Source of the DNA: Dugong dugon
Taxonomy: Eukaryota; Chordata; Mammalia; Sirenia; Dugongidae
Length of the DNA: 64,000 nucleotides
Direction: 5' to 3'
Assembly: GCA_030035585.1 (NCBI GenBank)
Contig: CM057469.1
Location: 21,570,501-21,634,500, forward strand
Shown here: one piece after another, positions 44,229 through 54,904 of the stretch
How positions within the stretch are numbered: position 1 is the stretch's first letter
Layout: each line of letters begins with the position of its first letter
Program-made: the position numbers and the translations under genes
Notes under the pieces: model-generated
Databases searched by the model: none
The model's input: the letters and a program-made list of their open reading frames with translations, nothing else
What the model was told of the DNA's origin: nothing

Positions 44229-44362
44229 TTTCCAAAGCCAACCCTTCCTATGAATACATTTAATTCTGACTCTGTTACCTTGTCCAGGATGATGTTTTAT
44301 TAGTAATTTCACCTTTTCTTGCATCTTCAAGCTGCACCACTTGATTCTACTTGCACAAATGC

Positions 44363-44574
44363 TTGTTGTTGTTGTTGGTTGCCATTGAGTTAATTCTGAC
44401 TCATGGCGACCCCACGTGTGCAGAGTAAAACTGCTCCATAGGATTTTCAGGGTTGTGACCTTTTAGAAACAGATCACCAGGCCTCTTTTCTGAGGCACTT
44501 CTAATTGGGTTCGATCCACCAACCTTTCAGCTAGTAGTCAAGTGCTTAACCATTTGCACCGCTCAGAGACTCCT
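44363..44574 (-). mobile_element. AfroSINE, long form, with target-site duplication
   Basis: (TTG)n end, then GGTTGCCATTGAGTTAATTC and the head at GCTTAACCATTTGCACCGCT. ACAAATGC at 44355-44362 and 44575-44582. Confidence 0.92.
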
Positions 44575-44582
44575 ACAAATGC

Positions 44583-45020
44583 CCAAGCTCCTTTATCCTG
44601 AAGATACCATCCTTTAAGACTAAGATCTTTGCAAGCTGACATCCTTGTATTCCTCCTTTCATAGCAAAAGCTTCCCAAGCCCATTGCCTCAGCTTCCTCA
44701 GCATTTGGTCACTGCTTAGATGACCCCTTTCCTGACTTTCCTGAGAAGACTTTCTCCGGAGTTGTTTATTTGCTTTTTCTAGTCCTCATTTTATTGGCTT
44801 CTGCAGAATTTGAGACTGATCATCTCTCCTTCTTAAACTGTCTCTTTGCCATCTCTGGCAATATTCTTTCTTATTTTCACGCTTAACCTCCCTGATATCT
44901 CCTCCTTGGCTGCCTTTGTTGACACCTCTTCCACTGCCCACCTCCAAAGTCAAGCAATGATTCAGATCGGTTGTTCCTATTCTCCTCTTTCACTTTCTCC
45001 ACTCTCTGCTGTAGCAGTTT
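44583..45020. other. Pyrimidine-rich intronic DNA
   Basis: No gene or assignable repeat. Confidence 0.35.
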
Positions 45021-45645
45021 CTTTTTTGTTCTTTTTATTATGCATAACGTGTTTTTGTTTTGGTGGCAGTATACACAACAAAGCATTCACCAATTCAACA
45101 TTTTCTACGTGTACAATTCACTGACATTGATTACATTCTTCACATTGTGCAACCATTTTCTCTATCTTTTTCCAAATTATTCTACCAACATTAACATCAG
45201 CTCAGTGCCCCCTTAGCTAAAACTCCCTTTCCCTCTCCTTCCCACTCCTGGTAACCACTAATAATGTTTGGTTTCTATATGTTAGCTTAATTCTTGTAAG
45301 TGAGATAATACAGTATTTGTCCTTTTATGACTAACTTATTTCACTCAGCTTGATGTTTTCAAGGTTCGTCCATGTGGTGGCATCTATCAAGACTTCATTT
45401 CTCTTTATGATTGATTAGTAATCCATTGTGTGTATATATCACATTTGGTTTATCCATCCGTTAATGGACACTTGGGTTGTTTCCACCTTTTGCTACTGTG
45501 AGAAGTGCCACAATCAACATTGGTGTACAGCTTTCTGTTTGTGTTCTGGCTTTCATTTCTTCTGGGTATATAACTAGGATTTGGATTCCTGGATCATATG
45601 GCAGTTCTCTGTTCAGCTTTTTGAGGAACTGTCTGCTTTGGCAAT
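45021..45645 (-). mobile_element. L1 3' UTR fragment
   Basis: GCAGTATACACAACAAAGCA, TTCGTCCATGTGGTGGCATC, TTTATCCATCCGTTAATGGA and CACTTGGGTTGTTTCCACCT are antisense L1 3' landmarks in order. Confidence 0.88.
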
Positions 45646-45860
45646 TTCCAACTCATTCCTATGACTTCAACTCTACCTCTTGTCAAATGATGTCAAAATC
45701 CCTAGTGTAAGCCATGATTTCTAATTTCTCATCTTCTCTTCTTTTGCACCAACTAGTCTGGCTCTTTCTCCCAATGTGCTGTTAATGCACAGCACCTAGA
45801 ACATTGCCTGATGTAAGTTAGTTGGTTCCTTTCTACTCTGAGCCTCTACTCATTGTCCAG

Positions 45861-46055
45861 GAGTCCCTGGGTGGTGCAGACAGCACACTCAGCTCTTAAT
45901 CCAAAGGTTAGAGGTTTGAATCTACCAAGAGGCACCTGGGAAGAAAGGCCTGACAATCTACTTCTGAAAATCAACCAGTGAAAACCCTATGGAGCACAGT
46001 CCTACTCTGACAGCACATGGGGTCTCCAGGAATTGGAATTGACTCCATGGCAACC
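45861..46055 (+). mobile_element. AfroSINE, long form
   Basis: GAGTCCCTGGGTGGTGCAGA head, GCCTGACAATCTACTTCTG middle and GACTCCATGGCAACCGG tail. Confidence 0.92.
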
Positions 46056-46815
46056 GGTGACCTGGGCTAAGGTTTTCTTATTCCTTTGTCCTTTCCAAAA
46101 ATAAAAGGCATTTAGTTCCCATGATGTCAACTTTGACCTTCTATTGGTGTTATCAGTATTTCTATCTTTCTGTGGTCTCCCCTACCACATCAAAAACCCC
46201 TTGAGAACTGGGGACTCCATTTGTTTTTCTCTCTGTCTTATATGGATTCTCACATCAGGACTTAACAACTGAACAGCTTTTATGCTTTTTTTTTTAAATA
46301 TACAATAATTTCCATGTTAAAATAGGTATAAATTATAGCAATAATACTATTCGTTGAGATAATATGTGTTAATTAGATCCGTTTATTATTTCTTCATGGC
46401 ATAACTCACTTTTGGGGAATAACTGAGGATTACAAGGGGAGAGGCTAAAGTTTATAGATTATATATTTAAGGCCTATCATATTTAAATGAGTTTGAAAAA
46501 GAATCCTGCTCAGGAATTGTTAAATTGAAATAGGATAATCTAACGCCATAATTTTTTTTAACTAGCACTGAATAAATAACTTTTAATAGTAATATGGGAG
46601 TAGAAGATAAAAAAAAACTTCATTTTAAATGAAGGAAGAGAGAAATCCCCGAACACATTTAAATACAGATTTTTTTAATGTTTCTGAACTCTACTCACAT
46701 AGGAAATGACACATATTAACATTTTAATTTCACCATTGAGTCCAGTAAAATTCAAATTTCCTGAGTTATAAGAGATTTGATTAGCCTAGAAAGTATTGTT
46801 TATATTTTCTCAGGT
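46056..46815. other. AT-rich intronic DNA
   Basis: No gene or assignable repeat. Confidence 0.4.
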
Positions 46816-46830
46816 AAAAATCCCAAAGGT

Positions 46831-46980
46831 ACAAGGCTGAGAAGGGGAGAGTGTTGACACATCATGGGATTGGCAACCAATGTCACAAAACAATATGTTT
46901 GTTAATTGTTTAACGAGAAGCTAACTTGCTCTGTAAAGCTTCATCTAAAGTGCAGTAAAAGAATAATAATAATAAAAGAA
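46831..46980 (+). mobile_element. Very short L1 insertion with target-site duplication
   Basis: GGCAACCAATGTCACAAAAC, GTTAATTGTTTAACGAGAAG and GCTCTGTAAAGCTTCATCTA, then an AATAATAATAA-rich tail. The last part of the L1 3' UTR, in sense orientation. Perfect 15-bp AAAAATCCCAAAGGT at 46816-46830 and 46981-46995. Confidence 0.9.
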
Positions 46981-46995
46981 AAAAATCCCAAAGGT

Positions 46996-47750
46996 TATTT
47001 TAAAAATATGTTATCTTTAGCATTTAATATTTAAAGGAGGAAATTTGAGAGTGCGACACTTCCTGATGGTCTATAATTACTATTTTGGGAAGCAGCAGAA
47101 GCTAATTATTTCTAAGTTTTAACTTTAATGAAACTTAATATATGATTAACGATGTTGACATTTCCTGTTGCCAGGTTTGTTCTCTAAAAAGGTTATTTGA
47201 ATGTGGTATATATTTTTCAAAAAGTTCATTGAACCCTTAGAGGCACAGCCATATATGATAATCATGAAGTGTTGGGAGCAGAAAGCACAGCTGTTTTTTG
47301 GGAAGACAGCCTACTTAAGCCCCTTGTGCATAGTCATTCTCAGAGTGACAGTAGAGACCCCAGCCTTTAGCTGAGGCAATAGGAGCCTAGATCAAGGGGG
47401 TGCAGTGGGGAGAAAAGTAAAAAGAAAACATAGCTTGATGGGCTTGATGGATGCTCATAAATGTTTTGTTTGTAGACCTGTGATTAGAGAATCTTTCCTA
47501 ATCAGAACTTTCAGTTAAAGTAATTGCTGGAAAAATTCTTTAAAGAATCCAGTGGAATCCAAGTTCGAAAACTATTGGACTTTGGAATTTAAAATAGCTT
47601 GTAGGTTTGGAATGTGGCATTTAAGAATGGGGTCATGTTTCAGAGTAGAAACTTTGAACTATGAGTCTAAAAGATTCAATTCTGCAAATAAACCTCAGCT
47701 GCAAATCTGAAGCCAGTTTTCAGGTATTATTCACTCTTGCTGTAGTGATG
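46996..47750. other. Repeat-poor intronic DNA
   Basis: Nothing recognised. Confidence 0.4.
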
Positions 47751-47908
47751 TATTTGGAACACTAAACTTGGGATCAGAAGACCTAAGGTCAGTCCCATTT
47801 CTGCCCCTTCAAGCTGAGCAAGTCAACAAAATTCAGCCTCAGTAGTCTCATTTATAAATTTCTGGTAATGTTCCTTCCATGTTGCTGTGAGAAGAAAAGA
47901 TAATGCAC
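47751..47908 (+). mobile_element. MIR fragment
   Basis: AACTTGGGATCAGAAGACCT, AAGGTCAGTCCCATTTCTGC, TGAGCAAGTCAACAAAATTC and TCAGTAGTCTCATTTATAAA follow the MIR order. Confidence 0.75.
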
Positions 47909-47910
47909 AT

Positions 47911-48290
47911 GTTATTGTTAGTTACCCTTGAGTCAGCCCTGACACAGGGCAGCCCCATGTATAACAGAATGAAATGCTGCCTGATCCCATGCCATCCTCA
48001 TGATCTTGGAATGCTTGAGCCCTTTGTTGCCTTCCAACCTAGGGGGCTCATCTTCCAGCACTATATAGGACAATATTCTGTTGTAATTCATAGGATTTTC
48101 ATTGGCTGGTTTTTGGAAGTATATTGCCAGGCTTTTCTTCCTAGTGTAGTTTAGTCTGGAAGCTCCACTGAAACCTGTCCAGCATGGGTGACCCTGCTGG
48201 TATTTGCAATACTGGAGTCATAGCTTCCAGCATCATAGCATCACAGGCCACCACAGTACAACAAATGGACAGATGGTGGAATGCACCTGT
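47911..48290 (-). mobile_element. Composite RTE-tailed SINE
   Basis: The RTE-like part (TAACAGAATGAAATGCTGCC, CCATCCTCATGATCTTGG) runs to about 48028. It is followed by the long-SINE body (TAGGATTTTCATTGGCTGG, GTCTGGAAGCTCCACTGAAA, CAGCATCATAGCATCACAGG). Confidence 0.75.
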
Positions 48291-48489
48291 AGAAGATTAC
48301 AAAGTGCCTTACAACGTGAGATATTATACCTTTCACTTAAAGGCAACACCCAGCTCCAGAAATGTCATTTTTTTAATACAAACCACATTCTTGTGAGACT
48401 AAGACTTTCACAAAAACAGAAGTTGCAGTTTACCAGAGCCATCGAGAGGTGTCGGTGCCCATATGGGGCTGAGCAACAGAGGTCGGGGT

Positions 48490-48640
48490 AGGAGAGAACG
48501 GGCAGGTGTCCAGGAGACCTGAGCTTGAGTCTCAGCTCGGCCACTTACTGTGTGAACTTGTCTCTTAACCCACCTGGGTTCAGCTGTAAAATGATGATGA
48601 CAGTAATAGTTCATAGTCCATAGAGTTCTCAGAAAAAAAA
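48490..48640 (+). mobile_element. MIR fragment
   Basis: GAGACCTGAGCTTGAGTCTC, AGCTCGGCCACTTACTGTGT and GTAAAATGATGATGACAGTA. Confidence 0.82.
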
Positions 48641-48815
48641 TAAATGAATTAAAATATGTAGCTTGTTTGACTGAAAGGGAGAAGCATGTAACAGGTGGAA
48701 AATCTCTTCCCTCCAGATGAATCTACAAAACTCATCGTTTTAGATTTACCTTATTCAACCTGCGGAAAGCCAGAATGACCTTGAAGGTAGATTTATGGAG
48801 TCTTGACCCTGGAAG

Positions 48816-48981
48816 TCCCTTGGAGCCGTGGTGGCACAGTGGTTAAGAGCTACAGCTGCTAACCCAAAGGTCAGCAGTTCAAATCCATCAGCTGCTCCTT
48901 GGAAACCCTACAGGGCAGTTCTACTCTGTCCTATAGAGTTGCTATGAGTTGGAATCAACTCGACGGCAACAATGGGACAGG
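48816..48981 (+). mobile_element. AfroSINE, short form, with target-site duplication
   Basis: GCCGTGGTGGCACAGTGGTT head and AATCAACTCGACGGCAAC tail. TGACCCTGGAAG (48804-48815) against TGACCTTGGAAG (48982-48993). Confidence 0.92.
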
Positions 48982-49009
48982 TGACCTTGGAAGAAACCTT
49001 AGATAGCAT

Positions 49010-49165
49010 GTGGTCTAAGAATCTTATTTTACAAATGTGAATAAGGCCTGTTAAAGGCCAGTGACCTGCTAAGATCCCTGAGATCATCAGTGGCATCCCT
49101 AGAATTAGGACCCAGGTCTCCCAATTCTTAAAGTAGTGATATTTCACCTATACAACACTGCCTGA
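49010..49165 (-). mobile_element. MIR fragment
   Basis: TTATTTTACAAATGTGAATA, AAAGGCCAGTGACCTGC, GAATTAGGACCCAGGTCTCC and CAACACTGCCT. Confidence 0.72.
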
Positions 49166-49196
49166 TTTAGGGGGAAGGTATAAAAAGGGGATAACC

Positions 49197-49374
49197 AGCA
49201 GTTACCATCGTTTTGACTCAGACTCGTAGAGATCTCATATACGTCAGAGTAGACTGCTCCGTAGGGCAGTATGTCACCAAGCCTTTCTTTGGAGGTACCT
49301 CTGGGTGCATGGGAACTGCCAACCTTTTTTTAGCAGCCGAGCATGTTAACTGTTTGCACTACCCAGGGACTCCG
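49197..49374 (-). mobile_element. AfroSINE, long form, diverged
   Basis: CAGCAGTTACCATCGTTTTG tail through TTTGCACTACCCAGGGACTC head on +. Confidence 0.85.
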
Positions 49375-49910
49375 AAGAAGGTGATTTTTAAATCAAATAG
49401 TATTTTTTATGGATGAGCAAGAACTTCGTTCTCAGTCTCATGGCATCGTTTGCTAAAGATGTACAAAAACTAATCCTGAACGGCTGCTCTAAAGATTTCT
49501 AGCATATACTTTTTATTCAACAAAATTTATTACAGTTAACTCAAGATCATCAATAATCGGGTTGTTACTCCATCCCTGCTTTCTGCAGATGCCAATTTCT
49601 CTCTGCCTAGACCCCTTCTACCAATTTTCCTAATATTCCCTGAGATATATAGCTTGCCTTTGTCGTTTTGTAATGCACAGTAGTGAGTTGTTGATCAGAC
49701 CTATTCAGCTCTCTTTAATTTATATCATGTGATGTTTTCATGAATTTTTGTCTTTGTATTTAGGTGATTGGTACTATGAGCGTGCATTTATGAGCAGTTA
49801 CTTTGTGTGACAAAGGTCATTTTCAGGACCATAAAAATTCTACCTAAAAGAAGAAGTGACTTTTATCTGTTGACTTTTTCAAGGTCAATGCAGTCAATTT
49901 CTGACATAGC
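49375..49910. other. Intronic DNA
   Basis: No gene or assignable repeat. Confidence 0.4.
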
Positions 49911-50322
49911 TGGTGTCCTTGCTTCCTGGGGCTGCCAGAACAAAATACCACAAAGCAGGTGACTTTAAAGAACAGAAATTAATTTTCTCACTGTTCTGGA
50001 GGCTGGAAGTCCGAATTCAGGGTCTTGACTGTATGGATTCCTTTTCTGAGCCCCTTTCCCAGTTTTGGGTGACTCTTGACAATCCTTAGTATTCCTGGGG
50101 TTGTCGATGGATCTGCCTCTGTTGTCCCATGGCGTCGCCTCCCACGTGTCTGTCTCCCTGTGTCTGTACTTCCCTTTACAAGGTTTAGGACCCACCCCAC
50201 TCTGATATGACCTCATCAATATAACGAAAGAAACCCCTTGTTTCCAAACAGGCTCACACCCACAGGTGCAGCCGTTAGGACTTCAGCAGATGTTTTGGAG
50301 GGACACAGTTTAATTTATCACA
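49911..50322 (-). mobile_element. MLT1-type (ERVL-MaLR) solo LTR
   Basis: CCTGGGGCTGCCAGAACAAA, TTCTCACTGTTCTGGAGGCT, TGTTTCCAAACAGGCTCACA and GTTTTGGAGGGACACAGTTT on +. No internal viral genes. Confidence 0.88.
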
Positions 50323-50630
50323 GGAGGAGCTAGAATACTTCCTTCACAGTGTCTGACAGCCATAGCAAAGCTTTTTGTGCGTCTAGGCAATTGAGTTATG
50401 GACCAAGCCGGTTTGTGGATAGACTGCCTGCAAGTACAGTACCATATGTGTGTCAGGTAAAACAGCTTTTCTACTCACAGCTGACCTTCATTTTTCCTTC
50501 CATTACTTTCACTCTCATTCAGCCTTTTGCTTGGCCTGCCTCTAACCTGTGTGGGGCCTGGAGCGAACTCTGGCCCTTCCTTTCCCAGCCTGGCTTCATC
50601 TCACACCACCTGCATACTTGCTTGGACACC
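50323..50630. other. Intronic DNA
   Basis: A + frame (50349-50741) runs through this and into the foldback element. No family recognised. Confidence 0.35.
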
Positions 50631-50835
50631 CAGGGACGGATTAACCACAGACATACAGTAAGAAAAGTACACACAAGCTTAATTGTGTTTACTTACTCAT
50701 CTGTTGTGCACAGTTTCACATCGCTGTGGCCACATCTTTGATGTGGTGAAAAACAGGTGAAATTGTGCACTACAGCTTAGTAAGTAAGCACAAGTAAGCC
50801 CGTGCACACCTTGCTTATTGGGTAATCTGTCCCTG
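50631..50835. mobile_element. 205-bp foldback (palindromic) MITE
   Basis: The ends CAGGGACGGATTAACCA and TGGGTAATCTGTCCCTG are inverted copies. Inner arms also pair: 50683-50697 with 50779-50793 (TTGTGTTTACTTACT), 50706-50719 with 50757-50770 (GTGCACAGTTTCAC), and 50730-50736 with 50740-50746 around a TTT loop. CAGGG-type ends suggest the hAT superfamily. An 8-bp duplication is not evident. Confidence 0.82.
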
Positions 50836-51526
50836 TTACCCCAGCCCATACACATCCTAGCATAGTTCATCCTGGGGAGGGAAGGTGGGGAGAAGCCATG
50901 GAAACCAGCTGAGCCATTTGGGCAGGGAAGGCTGGGCTCTCAGACCAGAGGAGCATCTCTAGAAAGTGTCCTGTGGCTCTGGGTGGGCACATGCCTCGGG
51001 GTTGGAGTGTGTCAGAGGAAGGCCAGAAGGTCCCTCTAAATCTTGGGGACCAGAGAAGGGACTCTGATTTCCAGGGTCTAAGACTCTAGGGCTCCTTTTA
51101 CTATCTCTCCCTGGCCTCCTTCACTAGTGTTCCAACTTTCTGTTTATTTCCATCAACTTGGCAAAGTTAATCCTCTCCTATTCAGTTCCAGTCATCCTCA
51201 CTCGTGGTATTAGAATGCTTTAAAGTTTATAAAGAGTTTCAACATTTATTATATTAACATTTTTTATAACAAACACCACATTAAATATAGTCCTGGTATT
51301 TCAAGGCTGGTCACAACCCAGCTGTATGTCCAATCTGTTGACCATCCCCTTTCCATATCCTTTGTGTCTGAGAGCCAAGCAGACTTCCCTGTCTGGACGC
51401 CTTTGTTCTCACCTTGTCCTCCATTTGAATACAATTCCTCTTTACCACTGCCCCAACCCCTAGAATTTTTACCCGTAGATGTACCGAGTTCTACAGTCCA
51501 GGTTAGATGCCACTTTTGTTGTTGTC
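50836..51526. other. Intronic DNA
   Basis: G/A-rich at 50870-51080, otherwise plain. No gene. Confidence 0.4.
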
Positions 51527-52050
51527 ATTGTTGTTAGCTGCCATTGAGATGGCCTCTGACTCATGGTAGCCCCAAGCACAGCAGAACAAAATGCTGCCCA
51601 GTCCTTTGCCATCCCCATGATCGGTTGCAGATCAAATCACTGTGATCCATATGGTTGTCATTGGCTGATTTTTAGAAGTAGATCACCAGGCTTCTTCTCC
51701 TAGACTGTCGTATTCTGGAAGCTCCACTGAAACCTGTTCAGCATCACGGCAACACACGTCTCCACTGACAGACAGGTGGTAACTACACGTGAGGTACATT
51801 GACTTGAATTTGAACCCAGGTCTCACACATAAACCAAAAACCAAACCTGTTGTAGATGAGTTGATTCCAAGTCCTAGCGACCCTATAGGACAGAGTAAAA
51901 CTGCCCCATAGAGTTTCTAAGGAGCAGATGCTGGAATCCAACTCTCAGCATTTTTGTTAACAGTCTGAGCTCTTAACCACTGTGCAACCAGGACTTCGTC
52001 TCCCACATGGAATGCAAGAATTCTACCACTGAACCACCTCTGCCCCCAAG
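51527..52050 (-). mobile_element. tRNA-Gly-headed composite SINE, split by an AfroSINE
   Basis: RTE-like tail (TTAGCTGCCATTGAGATGGC, AGCAGAACAAAATGCTGCCC), body (GGTTGTCATTGGCTGATTTT, GGAAGCTCCACTGAAACCTG), then after the inserted SINE the tRNA-Gly head (CAAGAATTCTACCACTGAAC on +). Confidence 0.85.
51831..51997 (-). mobile_element. AfroSINE, short form, nested, with target-site duplication
   Basis: CAAACCTGTTGTAGATGAGT tail through CTTAACCACTGTGCAACCAG head on +. GTCTCACACAT (51820-51830) and GTCTCCCACAT (51998-52008). Confidence 0.92.
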
Positions 52051-52374
52051 TTCATGGAAAATTTCTTTATTCCTCCAGAGGAGAAGTAATATTTTCATCT
52101 TAAATCCTTTTAGGAACTAAACAAAGCATAAGTAAACACTTCTCTTCCATTTTGAATTCCAATAGTGTTTCATATCTACTTTATAATGAGGCTTTCTATT
52201 TTACATTCTGGTCATGTATACATGTGTGTTGGCTGCCAGGTAATCTCCTGGCCCATTGTCACAGAAAGCTCTCCCTTCCCTCTAATGGCAACTTGCACTC
52301 TTTGTTACCTGATAAACATTTACCAACTGGTCATTAAATAACTGTGTGTCTTTCCCCGTATGTATAAGGCACTC

Positions 52375-52648
52375 CTGTAAATTCAGAGTAGCAGTGGTAG
52401 AATTCCCACCTTCCCTGCAGGAAACCCAGGCAATGCACCTCATATGCAGCCACCAACCCTCTGTCAGTGGAGGCTTGCATGTTGCTTTGATGCTGAACAG
52501 GTTTCAGAGGAACTCCAGACAAAGATGAACTAGGGAAAAGGGCCTGGCGATCTACTTTAGAAAATTGGCCAGTGAAAACCCTATGGATCACAAAGGCCTG
52601 ATCCACAACCGACCGTGGATGGTGCAGGACAGGGCCAACAACAATAAA
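52375..52648 (+). mobile_element. tRNA-Gly-headed SINE
   Basis: AGCAGTGGTAGAATTCCCAC head, CAGTGGAGGCTTGCATGTTG, TTTCAGAGGAACTCCAGACA and GGCGATCTACTTTAGAAAAT body. The tail is replaced by diverged sequence with AACAACAATAAACA. Confidence 0.82.
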
Positions 52649-52794
52649 CACAACCGCCATGTATTTTCTACTGACTTGGCTCTCTGTGAATCTGTGAGAA
52701 TCGCCTTTTCTTTTCCAGTCCTTCTCCCTCTGTCACCCTGGATTCCAGCGGAAGCTCAGGCTCACCTGACTTCATCTGACTCATAGAAGCATAA

Positions 52795-52945
52795 AGACAC
52801 CGATTGTAACCAAAGGGACCTGAGAGATGACCCAGTCATGCCACTTCTTTGTAGAGATCAGGTCCAGAGGTGTGAAGTGACTTATCCACTTAGTGTCTGA
52901 GCAGACAAAACTCACATTTTCTAACTGCCAGTATAGAATCTTTTA
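52795..52945 (-). mobile_element. MIR-like fragment
   Basis: AAGGGACCTGAGAGATGACC, GAGGTGTGAAGTGACTTATC and ACTCACATTTTCTAACTGCC, the order of an old MIR3-like element. Confidence 0.5.
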
Positions 52946-53000
52946 TTTGTTTATTTTGTTATATCTGTATTTCCAAGTTATTTCATTAGACCATTGACTT

Positions 53001-53119
53001 TTTCTTTTTTTCTTTTTTAATTGCACTTTAGCTGAAGGTTTACAGAGCAAACGAGTTTCTCATTAAACAATTAACACACATTTTGAGACATTGGTTGACA
53101 AACCCACGACGTGTCTACA
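53001..53119 (-). mobile_element. Very short L1 insertion with 14-bp target-site duplication
   Basis: T-rich end, GGTTTACAGAGCAAACGAGT, TTCTCATTAAACAATTAACA and CATTGGTTGACAAACCCACG, the last part of the L1 3' UTR, antisense. Perfect TAGACCATTGACTT at 52987-53000 and 53120-53133. Confidence 0.93.
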
Positions 53120-53309
53120 TAGACCATTGACTTGTTAAACAATTCACTGTGTATGTAATTTTAAACTAACATGTACAGATGACAAAAATTAAATAATGTA
53201 GAAGTTTGACAATGAAACATAATCTCTTTTCTACTGTACACCCTGAGTCCCCGTGCCCAGAGGAAAACTTGCTAACAGATTTTTGTATATCCTCCAAGGA
53301 ATATATTTT

Positions 53310-53351
53310 TTGTGTGTGTATGTATGTGTGTGTGTGTGTGTGTGTGTGTGC
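53310..53351. repeat. (TG)n microsatellite
   Basis: TGTGTGTGTATGTATGTG followed by (TG)n. Confidence 0.9.
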
Positions 53352-53551
53352 ATAGAGGGAGGGTTTACATGGGGTTAAGTTTGTGTATATGCATTTTTCT
53401 CAGAAATGGGAATGTATAGCCATGGTTTTGCACCTTGTTTTTTTATGCCCTGAACTACTTTTTTCTGGACATCTTGAAATACTAAGATCTGTAGACCCAT
53501 GGCTCCCTGTAATGGCTGTACTATAATTTATGTAACCACTCCTTTATTGAT

Positions 53552-53767
53552 GTGAGGTGCCTGGGTGACACAAGCACTTTATGCTTGACTACTAACCTAA
53601 AGATTGGCGGTTCAACTCCACCCAGCACCACCACGAAAGAAAGACCTCTTGATCTGCTTCTGTAAAGATTATAGCCAAAGAAGTCCTATGGAGGAGTTCT
53701 GCTCTGAAACACGTGGGGTTGCCATGAGTTGGGGGCCGACTCAGTGGCAACAGGTTTGAGTTTTTGT
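53552..53767 (+). mobile_element. AfroSINE, long form, with target-site duplication
   Basis: GTGCCTGGGTGACACAAGCA head and GCCGACTCAGTGGCAACAGG tail. TTTATTGAT at 53543-53551 and 53768-53776. Confidence 0.92.
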
Positions 53768-53798
53768 TTTATTGATTTAAAGGACACTTAAGTTCTTT

Positions 53799-53952
53799 GG
53801 CATAGTGGTTAAGAGCTCGTCTGCTAACCAAAAGTTCGGCAGTTTGAATCCACCAGTCACTTCTTGGAAACTCTGTGGGACAGTTCTACTCTGTCCTCTA
53901 GGGTCACTATGAGTTGGAATCAGCTCAGCAGCAATGGGTTTAGTTTTTTGGG
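53799..53952 (+). mobile_element. AfroSINE, short form, with target-site duplication
   Basis: GGCATAGTGGTTAAGAGCTC head and GCTCAGCAGCAATGGG tail. TAAGTTCTTT at 53789-53798 and 53953-53962. Confidence 0.92.
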
Positions 53953-54051
53953 TAAGTTCTTTAAGGGTTTTGGTGTTGCTGTTTGGTTGTTGTTATTATA
54001 ATAAGCATTGCTGCAGTGAATACTCTTATATATATGTCTTTAGGCATATGT

Positions 54052-54212
54052 GGCTTAGTAGTTGAGAGCTCATCTGCTAACCGAAAGGTTGTCAGTTCGA
54101 ATCCACCAGAGGCTCCTTGGAAACCCTGGGGCACAGTTCTACTCTGTTCTGTAGGGTTGCCATGGGTTGGAATCAACTCGACAGCAATGGGTTTGGGGGT
54201 TTTTTTTTTTGG
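54052..54212 (+). mobile_element. AfroSINE, short form, with target-site duplication
   Basis: GGCTTAGTAGTTGAGAGCTC head and AACTCGACAGCAATGGG tail. 13-bp TTTAGGCATATGT at 54039-54051 and 54213-54225. Confidence 0.93.
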
Positions 54213-54280
54213 TTTAGGCATATGTAGGTGAGTATCTTCAAATTCCTAGAAATAGAATTGCTAGGTCAAAGAGTATATGA

Positions 54281-54800
54281 ATTAAAAAAAAATTTGTTGA
54301 GGTGAAATTCACATTACACAAAATGAACCACTTTAAAGTGTACAATTCAGTGACATTTAGTACATTCACCATGTTGTGTAGCTACCACCTCTGTCTACTT
54401 CCAGAACATTCTTATCACCCCAAAAGTCAGTCATTCCCCATCCCCTGCTCTGCTTCTGGCAACCACCAATCTGCATTGTCTCTATGGGTTTACCTATTCT
54501 GAATATTTCATATAAATGGAATCATACTATATTTGTCCTTTTGTGCCTGACTGCTTTCACTCAGAATAATGCTTTCAAGGTTCATCTGTGTTGTGGCACG
54601 GATCAGTCCTTCATTCCTTTTTATGGCTGAATAACGTTCCGTTGTATGGTTGGATCATGTTTTGTTTATCCGTTCATCAGTTGATGGACACCTGGGTTGT
54701 TGCCACCCTTTCTTTGGCCATTGTGAGCAGTGCTGCCATGAACAGTATTGTGCACATGTACTTGTTTGAGTACCTGCTGTCAATTCTTTGGGGTATATAC
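54281..54800 (-). mobile_element. L1MA-type 3' UTR fragment
   Basis: GAGGTGAAATTCACATTACA, GTGTACAATTCAGTGACATT, ATAATGCTTTCAAGGTTCAT and TATCCGTTCATCAGTTGATG are antisense L1 3' landmarks. Confidence 0.88.
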
Positions 54801-54904
54801 CTGCCTCACACTGTTTTAAGTGATTGATGTATAGTGTGACTACCTTGTCCCCATTTGCCCAAGACTTTCTGGTTTAAAAACTTAATCCTGTGTCTCAGGA
54901 ACCC

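Larger units (their letters stand above)
53150..54275 (-). mobile_element. Old L1M 3' region carrying three AfroSINEs
   Basis: AAATGGGAATGTATAGCCAT, GACATCTTGAAATACTAAG, TGTAACCACTCCTTTATTGA, GCATTGCTGCAGTGAATACT and AATAGAATTGCTAGGTCAAA continue across three inserted SINEs. Confidence 0.72.

Noticed and set aside
50349-50741. 130-codon + frame
   Set aside because: Extends from plain intron into the foldback element. No homology and no splice sites.
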